Shown here piece by piece: positions 6,322 through 10,527 of a stretch of 10,527 bases of DNA. The stretch lies in contig WLJF01000011.1 of NCBI GenBank assembly GCA_009701945.1, forward strand, positions 1 to 10,527. The letters are read 5' to 3'. The translations under genes and the position numbers were made by a program. The notes under the pieces were generated by a model that saw nothing but the letters and a program-made list of their open reading frames with translations, was not told where the DNA came from and made no database searches. The stretch's first letter is position 1; each line of letters opens with the position of its first letter. The DNA is from Actinomycetota bacterium. Its GTDB lineage: Bacteria; Actinomycetota; Actinomycetes; Nanopelagicales; Nanopelagicaceae.

Positions 6322-6686
6322 TGGGTTTTTCACTTGTTTCAAGATTTCTGAAAGATGAAAAGGGAAGTGCTGAAAGTTCTTTGGTGCTAATTCCCCTGCT
6401 CACTGTCTTCCTCATTGCAGCTCAGCTTAGCGTTGCTCTTCATGCCAGGAATATGGAGAAAATTTCTGCTCAAGACGAAGCATCAAGTAGAGCCATTAGT
6501 GGTGAGTTCAAGGATTCAGATACCTTCCTCCAGATTTATTCACCTGACCCAAATCAGAATCTCGACCTCATCATCAGTCACCGGAAGAAATCCCTGGTTC
6601 AGTTAATTCCAGGTCTATCGCAAATCACAGGTTCAAATCCGCAGATAGATGTGAGCGGGATAGCCATTGTTGAAAATCAGAGGTAA
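6321..6686 (+). CDS. TadE-like minor pilin/pseudopilin (first copy)
   Basis: About 121 residues from the GTG at 6321. The N-terminus is short and basic, followed by DEKGSAESSLVLIPLLTVFL (12-31), which resembles the TadE entry segment RGSATVEFALVLPLL, and one hydrophobic helix to about residue 40. The rest is a mostly polar extracytoplasmic domain (41-121) without recognised motifs. The Glu sits at +3 after the Gly rather than the standard +5. The start is the GTG whose G is the last base of the preceding TAG stop (TAGTG), implying translational coupling; no Shine-Dalgarno was seen. A longer frame back to 6204 lies inside the preceding gene and is rejected. Expected role: an inner-membrane pseudopilin priming or tuning Flp pilus assembly, by analogy with TadE. 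Confidence 0.75.
   Translation: MGFSLVSRFLKDEKGSAESSLVLIPLLTVFLIAAQLSVALHARNMEKISAQDEASSRAISGEFKDSDTFLQIYSPDPNQNLDLIISHRKKSLVQLIPGLSQITGSNPQIDVSGIAIVENQR
6679..6683 (+). promoter_or_regulatory. Ribosome-binding site supporting an AUC start of the second tadE-like gene
   Basis: AGAGG at the end of the first tadE-like gene lies 8 nt before ATC 6692 and only 2 nt before ATC 6686. It is the only Shine-Dalgarno-like sequence placed to translate the conserved signal segment. Confidence 0.4.
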
Positions 6687-6691
6687 TCCCG

Positions 6692-7108
6692 ATCAAGAAT
6701 CGATTCCTGCGCCTAATAGGTGAAGAACGAGGAAGTGCCTCCGTTGAATTCGTTGCGTTGGCTATTCCTCTTTTTGTTCCGCTATTCATTTACATGAATA
6801 GTTTCGCATCGGTTACTGATGGGAATGATTCGTTGCGCACATTAGCGCGCGAAGCAACAAGAGGTTTTGTTACGAGCGCTAATGATGAGATCGCATTTGG
6901 GGTTGCATTTCAAATTGTTTCAAAAGGAGCGAGCCTATTGGGATTCGAGGGATCCTTAGAAAGTGGAGAATTAGAAATGACTATTGAATGTAGTGCTCGT
7001 CCATGCATTAGCCCAGAAACTGCAGTTCGAATTACATTGACGCAAAATGCACAGACGCATCCCAAGATTAAAGTTTCAGCAATTGAATACGTATCTCCAT
7101 GGGCCTAA
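6692..7108 (+). CDS. TadE-like minor pilin/pseudopilin (second copy) with non-canonical start
   Basis: About 138 residues with the best prepilin-type signal in the cluster: EERGSASVEFVALAIPLFVP (11-30), with Gly14 at the predicted cleavage point and Glu19 at +5, followed by one hydrophobic helix and an extracytoplasmic domain containing a Cys pair (CSARPC). The frame is open back to a stop at 6671, yet it has no ATG, GTG or TTG before the TTG at 6758, which lies inside the hydrophobic helix and would remove the signal. I therefore place the start at ATC 6692, with AGAGG 8 nt upstream. ATC 6686 overlaps the preceding TAA (TAATC) and is the main alternative, possibly a mutated TAATG. It ends 10 bp inside the next gene. 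The TadE assignment is good; the exact start is inferred. Confidence 0.7.
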   Translation: MKNRFLRLIGEERGSASVEFVALAIPLFVPLFIYMNSFASVTDGNDSLRTLAREATRGFVTSANDEIAFGVAFQIVSKGASLLGFEGSLESGELEMTIECSARPCISPETAVRITLTQNAQTHPKIKVSAIEYVSPWA

Positions 7109-7683
7109 AATCAAGCAAGTCCGCACTGGTCAATATCAAATTCTTGCTGAGAGATGATCGGGGATCTCTGTCCGTACTAATTCTCAGTCTATTCATGACA
7201 ATTCTTATTACACTAATGATTCTGACTGATATTTCCTCGGTCTATTTCGCTAAACGTTCACTGACTCAGGCAACGGAAGCTGCCGCACAACGTGGCGTGA
7301 AAAGTCTGGACCTGAATGCTTATTACAGAGGCGAATACAACCTCATTAGTTTTATACGTAACTTAGGCGAGGGCGAAACAGATCCAGGCATTCCCATCGA
7401 TTGTGAAAAAGGAAAATGGAATTCGATTGATGCGATTAATGAGCTCAATAGAAACAGAAGGGATGTATTTGGTCCACAACTCGGTGAAATGAGAGTAAAT
7501 CAAATCTCATGCGACGGCTACCAACTATCAATACAGACTTCCTCAACTGCACGACTTCCGTTTGTCATACCTTTTATAAATATAGATTCTGTAGAAATTA
7601 CCTCGCATGTGGGCACCTTTGACGAGCGAAAAATTACGACCAACTACTACGGCCTTAATCTAGGCAACCTAAATCAGAGGTAA
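7099..7683 (+). CDS. TadG-like (TadE/TadG family) pilus-assembly-associated protein
   Basis: A 194-residue protein with a short cytoplasmic N-terminus, [20 protein letters not shown] (19-38) leading into one membrane helix to about 45, and then [27 protein letters not shown] (45-71). This is the pattern of the N-terminal segment of the Tad/TadG family, in which a helix is followed by a run of Ala/Gln-rich residues. The remainder is probably extracytoplasmic, with two cysteines (102 and 138). No von Willebrand A domain is present, so it is a short form. ATG 7099 overlaps the previous gene by 10 bp. It is the last gene of the Tad cluster; 35 bp separate it from prfB, with no obvious terminator. 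Likely an envelope component of the pilus machinery. Confidence 0.72.
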   Translation: MGLKSSKSALVNIKFLLRDDRGSLSVLILSLFMTILITLMILTDISSVYFAKRSLTQATEAAAQRGVKSLDLNAYYRGEYNLISFIRNLGEGETDPGIPIDCEKGKWNSIDAINELNRNRRDVFGPQLGEMRVNQISCDGYQLSIQTSSTARLPFVIPFINIDSVEITSHVGTFDERKITTNYYGLNLGNLNQR

Positions 7684-7706
7684 ATTCAAAAACTAGAACT
7701 TGTCGC

Positions 7707-7712
7707 TATCCT
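7707..7712 (+). promoter_or_regulatory. Candidate -10 box of a leaderless prfB transcript
   Basis: TATCCT fits TANNNT and ends 6 nt before ATG 7719, so the transcript could begin at the start codon. TTCAAA (7685-7690), with a 16-nt spacer, is a plausible -35. No Shine-Dalgarno exists between the tad cluster and prfB. Confidence 0.5.
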
Positions 7713-7718
7713 TCATCT

Positions 7719-8822
7719 ATGGCCCGCGAATACATCCTCGAAATCAACGAGATTGGTGCGACCCTTACCTCGATTGAAAAAGTCTTAGATCTTCCTAAGC
7801 TCGAGGCCGAAGCCGTTGAATTGGAAGCCGCGGCTGGAGTTCCAAATTTATGGGACAACCCTGAAAAGGCTCAAGCAGTCACAAGTAAGTTATCTAGAGT
7901 GCAATCAACAATTGCCCGGCTTAAAGGTTTGCGTCGCAGGGTAGATGATTTGCCCGTTCTCTTTGAATTAGCAGCGGGTGAACCTGGTGGTTCTGCTCTG
8001 CATGATGCAGAGAGCGAACTTGATGCAACAATCAAAGCAATTAGCGAACTTGAAGTAACCACTCTTCTCAATGGAGAATACGATGATCGCGATGCATTGA
8101 TCACCATTCGCTCAGAGGCAGGTGGGGTTGAAGCAGCTGATTGGGCAGAGATGTTGATGCGCATGTATCTGCGTTACTGCGAACGTCATGAATACAAAGT
8201 TGACGTTCTTGAAACTTCTTATGCCGAAGAGGCGGGAATCAAGTCCACTACTTTCCGAGTTACTGCGCCTTATGCATATGGAACGTTATCGGTCGAGCAA
8301 GGAACACATCGCTTAGTTCGCATTTCTCCCTTTGATTCACAATCTCGTCGACATACTTCTTTTGCAGGCGTCGAAGTAGTTCCAGTAGTTGAGCAGAGTG
8401 ACCACATTGAATTGGACGAGAAGGAAATTCGCGTCGATGTTTATCGTTCATCTGGTCCGGGCGGACAAGGCGTTAATACAACTGACTCTGCCGTGCGCTT
8501 GACCCATATTCCAACTGGAATTGTTGTCTCGTGCCAAAACGAACGGTCACAGATTCAAAACAAGGCCACTGCGATGGCCGTGCTGCAATCGAAATTACTC
8601 GAACGTCGACGTCAAGAAGAACAGGCAAAAATCAATGCGCTTAAGGGCGATAACACTGGATCATGGGGAAATCAGATGCGTTCCTACGTGCTAGCCCCTT
8701 ATCAAATGGTTAAAGATCTTCGTAATAATCATGAGACTGGTAATACTTCGGCTGTGTTAAATGGCGAAATAGATGATTTCATCGAAGCGGGAATTCGCTG
8801 GCGGCGTAGCGCTTCACAATAA
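7719..8822 (+). CDS. prfB: Peptide chain release factor 2
   Basis: The 367-residue RF2 recognises UGA and UAA codons in the ribosomal A site and triggers peptide release. The coiled-coil N-terminal domain spans about 1-110. The RF2 anticodon-mimic SPF is at 203-205 ([15 protein letters not shown]). The peptidyl-hydrolysis motif GGQ is at 248-250 ([17 protein letters not shown]), followed by a basic C-terminal region ending in [11 protein letters not shown]. Length matches the family. The reading frame is continuous: there is no programmed +1 frameshift site of the kind found in E. coli prfB. ATG 7719 is the natural start, and TATCCT 6 nt upstream suggests a leaderless message. Its position ahead of ftsE and ftsX is the standard actinobacterial arrangement. 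Confidence 0.97.
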   Translation: MAREYILEINEIGATLTSIEKVLDLPKLEAEAVELEAAAGVPNLWDNPEKAQAVTSKLSRVQSTIARLKGLRRRVDDLPVLFELAAGEPGGSALHDAESELDATIKAISELEVTTLLNGEYDDRDALITIRSEAGGVEAADWAEMLMRMYLRYCERHEYKVDVLETSYAEEAGIKSTTFRVTAPYAYGTLSVEQGTHRLVRISPFDSQSRRHTSFAGVEVVPVVEQSDHIELDEKEIRVDVYRSSGPGGQGVNTTDSAVRLTHIPTGIVVSCQNERSQIQNKATAMAVLQSKLLERRRQEEQAKINALKGDNTGSWGNQMRSYVLAPYQMVKDLRNNHETGNTSAVLNGEIDDFIEAGIRWRRSASQ

Positions 8823-8836
8823 TTTTCACCTGATTT

Positions 8837-8919
8837 AGCAGCTATTTCACGCCTGCTGTGATAATTCTTTCGTCTGTGAATTCTCATAAAAAGCTCGAAT
8901 TAACCCAGAAATAGCAGCT
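8837..8919. repeat. Imperfect inverted repeat in the prfB-ftsE intergenic region
   Basis: AGCAGCTATTTC (8837-8848) and GAAATAGCAGCT (8908-8919) are inverted copies matching at 11 of 12 positions, separated by 59 bp. A smaller nested hairpin is possible (AGCAG 8837-8841 with CTGCT 8853-8857). The whole 8823-8959 gap has no open gene. It could hold a prfB terminator, a two-half-site operator or a structured ftsE leader; no T-run supports a standard terminator. Confidence 0.4.
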
Positions 8920-8927
8920 TCGCTCCA

Positions 8928-8938
8928 TAAACTAGGGT
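8928..8938 (+). promoter_or_regulatory. Candidate -10 region for ftsEX
   Basis: Two overlapping TANNNT boxes, TAAACT (8928-8933) and TAGGGT (8933-8938), lie about 20-30 bp before the GTG start of ftsE and upstream of its AAAGGAG (8947-8953). No convincing -35 hexamer at standard spacing was found. Confidence 0.35.
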
Positions 8939-8959
8939 CAGGTCTCAAAGGAGCAGCGT

Positions 8960-9649
8960 GTGATTAAGTTTGAAAATGTTACGAAGATTTACTCGGGTCA
9001 GGATCGCCCTGCTCTGGAGGGTGTAAATATTGAAATCCTCAAGGGGGAGTTTGTCTTCCTTGTAGGTATGTCAGGTTCAGGAAAATCTACATTTTTGCGA
9101 TTGATTCTCCGCGAAGAACGTCCAACAACAGGAGTCATCCATGTTGCTGGAAAAGATCTTGGGACTCTTGCAAATCATAAAGTTCCAGAACTTCGCCGCC
9201 AAGTAGGAACCGTTTTCCAAGATTTCCGCTTACTCCCCAACAAAACAATTTCTGAGAACATTGCATTTTCACTTCATGTCCTCGGATATTCGCAGAAAGA
9301 AATCAATCGCGAAGTACCCGAAATGCTGGAGCTCGTGGGACTTGAAGATAAAGGTGATCGCTTGCCTTCAGAAATCTCAGGTGGCGAACAACAGCGCGTA
9401 GCGATTGCAAGAGCATATGTGACTCGTCCATCAATCATTATTGCCGATGAACCAACTGGAAACTTAGACCCCGCGCTATCTGTGGGAATTATGAAATTAC
9501 TTGATCGCATTAACCGTGAAGGCACAACTGTTCTCATGGCTACACACGATTCAGGGATTGTTGATCAGATGCGCAAACGAGTAATTGAACTCGATGGCGG
9601 CCATGTTATTCGCGATCAAGTTCGCGGCGTCTACGGATACACGGGATAA
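8960..9649 (+). CDS. ftsE: Cell-division ABC-type ATPase FtsE
   Basis: The 229-residue nucleotide-binding subunit of the FtsEX complex at the cytoplasmic face of the division septum. It uses ATP to switch FtsX and thereby peptidoglycan hydrolases outside the cell. Motifs in order: Walker A GMSGSGKST (36-44), the Q-loop segment VGTVFQDFRLLPNKT, the ABC signature SGGEQQRVAIARA, Walker B IIIADEPTGNLDP, and the H-loop ATHD. The phrase FQDFRLLP is characteristic of FtsE. The start is GTG 8960: AAAGGAG (8947-8953) lies 6 nt upstream and the protein opens with the usual MIKFENVTKIY. ftsX follows 11 bp downstream, so the two are co-transcribed. Confidence 0.97.
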   Translation: MIKFENVTKIYSGQDRPALEGVNIEILKGEFVFLVGMSGSGKSTFLRLILREERPTTGVIHVAGKDLGTLANHKVPELRRQVGTVFQDFRLLPNKTISENIAFSLHVLGYSQKEINREVPEMLELVGLEDKGDRLPSEISGGEQQRVAIARAYVTRPSIIIADEPTGNLDPALSVGIMKLLDRINREGTTVLMATHDSGIVDQMRKRVIELDGGHVIRDQVRGVYGYTG

Positions 9650-9660
9650 GGGGCAGATAG

Positions 9661-10527
9661 ATGCGCGCAGGATTCTTAATGAGCGAAGTCCGAATTGGAC
9701 TTCGTCGTAATCTCACCATGACATTTGCTGTCATAGTGACTGTTGCAATCTCACTTTCTCTCCTTGGGATTGGATTGCTTTCTAATTCGCAAGTAAGTGC
9801 GATGAAAGATTATTGGTATGACAAAATCGAAGTCTCAGTATTTCTTTGTGGCTCACTCTCTGAATCTCCATCCTGCGGAGCGGGAGTAGTTTCGCCAGAT
9901 CAACGATCATCAATTAAGGCAGATCTTGAAGCACTTCCAGTAGTTCAGAGCGTCTTCTATGAATCACAATCTGAAGCATTCAAGCGATTCCAAGAGCGAT
10001 TTAAAAACTCTGCAATTGCTCAGAATGTGACTGCAGATCAGCTGCCAGAATCATTCCGTGTCAAACTAAAGGATCCAACACAATTTGATGTTGTTGTCAG
10101 TGCATTTAGTGGACGTCCTGGTGTTGATATCGTTCAAGATCAGCGCACAATCCTTGAGAAATTCTTTAAGTTACTCGCAGTTCTCCGTAATGGCGCACTC
10201 ATTGTCGGACTTCTTTCAGTGCTCACTGCTTCACTTCTGATAAGCAACACACTGCGCATTGCTGCATTTAATCGACGTCGCGAAACTGGAGTTATGAGAC
10301 TCGTTGGTGCCTCGTCTTGGTCAATACAACTTCCATTCCTTCTCGAAGGAGTTTTCTCTGCATTCGTCGGATGGATCTTGGCAACTGGATTACTTAGCGC
10401 ACTTAAGTATGTTGTTCAGGAAAAGGTTGCTCCACTGCTGACCTTTACTAAGTTCTTTGGGTGGGGCGAAGTCGCAGCGGCATCAGCATGGCTCTTGCTA
10501 ACAGGTCTCGTTGTATCGACCATCGCA
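9661..10527 (+). CDS. ftsX: Cell-division membrane protein FtsX, C-terminal end cut by window edge
   Basis: The membrane partner of FtsE; 289 residues are visible by translating from ATG 9661 and the frame is still open at the window end. Topology is the FtsX pattern: a cytoplasmic N-terminus with RIGLRRNLTMT (11-21), TM1 about 20-42, a large extracytoplasmic domain about 43-173, TM2 about 175-196, TM3 about 226-248 and TM4 starting near 270. The motif FNRRRETGVMRLVGAS (203-218), conserved in FtsX, follows TM2. Two cysteines in the extracytoplasmic domain (Cys63, Cys72) could pair. Actinobacterial FtsX is about 300 residues, so only a short tail is missing. AAGGGG overlapping the ftsE stop, 7 nt before the ATG, fixes the start. 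smpB is the usual next gene, outside this window. Confidence 0.95.
   Translation, partial: MRAGFLMSEVRIGLRRNLTMTFAVIVTVAISLSLLGIGLLSNSQVSAMKDYWYDKIEVSVFLCGSLSESPSCGAGVVSPDQRSSIKADLEALPVVQSVFYESQSEAFKRFQERFKNSAIAQNVTADQLPESFRVKLKDPTQFDVVVSAFSGRPGVDIVQDQRTILEKFFKLLAVLRNGALIVGLLSVLTASLLISNTLRIAAFNRRRETGVMRLVGASSWSIQLPFLLEGVFSAFVGWILATGLLSALKYVVQEKVAPLLTFTKFFGWGEVAAASAWLLLTGLVVSTIA

Noticed and set aside
6758..7108. Second tadE-like gene starting at TTG 6758
   Set aside because: This would start inside the hydrophobic helix and delete the GSASVEF signal, which is clearly encoded immediately upstream in the same frame.
7719..7820. Programmed +1 frameshift in prfB, as in E. coli
   Set aside because: The reading frame is continuous through the N-terminal domain and there is no CTTTGA slip site with an internal Shine-Dalgarno.
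1..10527. tRNA, rRNA, CRISPR array, insertion sequence, integrase or attachment site
   Set aside because: I saw no cloverleaf-like sequence in the gaps, no regularly spaced direct repeats, no transposase or recombinase motifs and no terminal inverted repeats. All genes belong to housekeeping or Tad functions.

Overview
The window looks like chromosomal DNA of a compact, moderate- to low-GC actinobacterium. The evidence is the fused actinobacterial-type 2-oxoglutarate dehydrogenase/decarboxylase Kgd (OdhA) at the left edge and the classic actinobacterial order prfB-ftsE-ftsX at the right edge. The tight packing, unremarkable GC and several apparently leaderless starts would fit a streamlined freshwater actinobacterium of the acI/Nanopelagicales kind. 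That placement is an inference from general character, not from a marker gene.

Layout. Positions 1-1595 (minus) hold the N-terminal 531 residues of Kgd, which runs off the left edge. A 173-bp divergent gap carries a recognisable kgd promoter. Then come a short-chain dehydrogenase (1769-2524, plus) and a convergent four-helix membrane protein (2537-2944, minus); the stop codons of these two form the outer arms of one perfect palindrome. Positions 2987-7683 (plus) hold a compact Tad/Flp-type pilus cluster, preceded by a small stand-alone degenerate GGDEF protein. The order is GGDEF-like, tadA ATPase, tadB, tadC, a short Flp-like subunit, two TadE-like subunits and a TadG-like subunit. Many Tad junctions overlap by 1-10 bp, so this is probably one transcript. 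Positions 7719-8822 are prfB (release factor 2), followed by a 137-bp gap with an inverted repeat, then ftsE (8960-9649) and ftsX (9661 to the right edge, incomplete).

How the parts fit. TadA is the cytoplasmic motor, TadB and TadC the inner-membrane platform, and the four small one-helix proteins are candidate pilin, pseudopilins or envelope components. The GGDEF-like protein has lost its catalytic motif (GRFEF) and the usual metal-binding aspartates but keeps an RxxD inhibitory-site motif with exact spacing, so it may be a cyclic-di-GMP receptor or other regulator of the pilus. No prepilin peptidase or TadZ/CpaE homologue is inside the window. FtsEX forms an ABC-type complex regulating cell-wall hydrolysis at division.

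Most unusual points: (1) the degenerate GGDEF protein with a retained I-site beside a Tad locus; (2) a TadE-like gene whose conserved signal segment lies upstream of every ATG/GTG/TTG in its frame, implying an AUC start or a recent start-codon mutation; (3) three genes without a Shine-Dalgarno but with a TANNNT box 6-7 nt before the ATG, suggesting leaderless transcripts; (4) the shared stop-codon palindrome.
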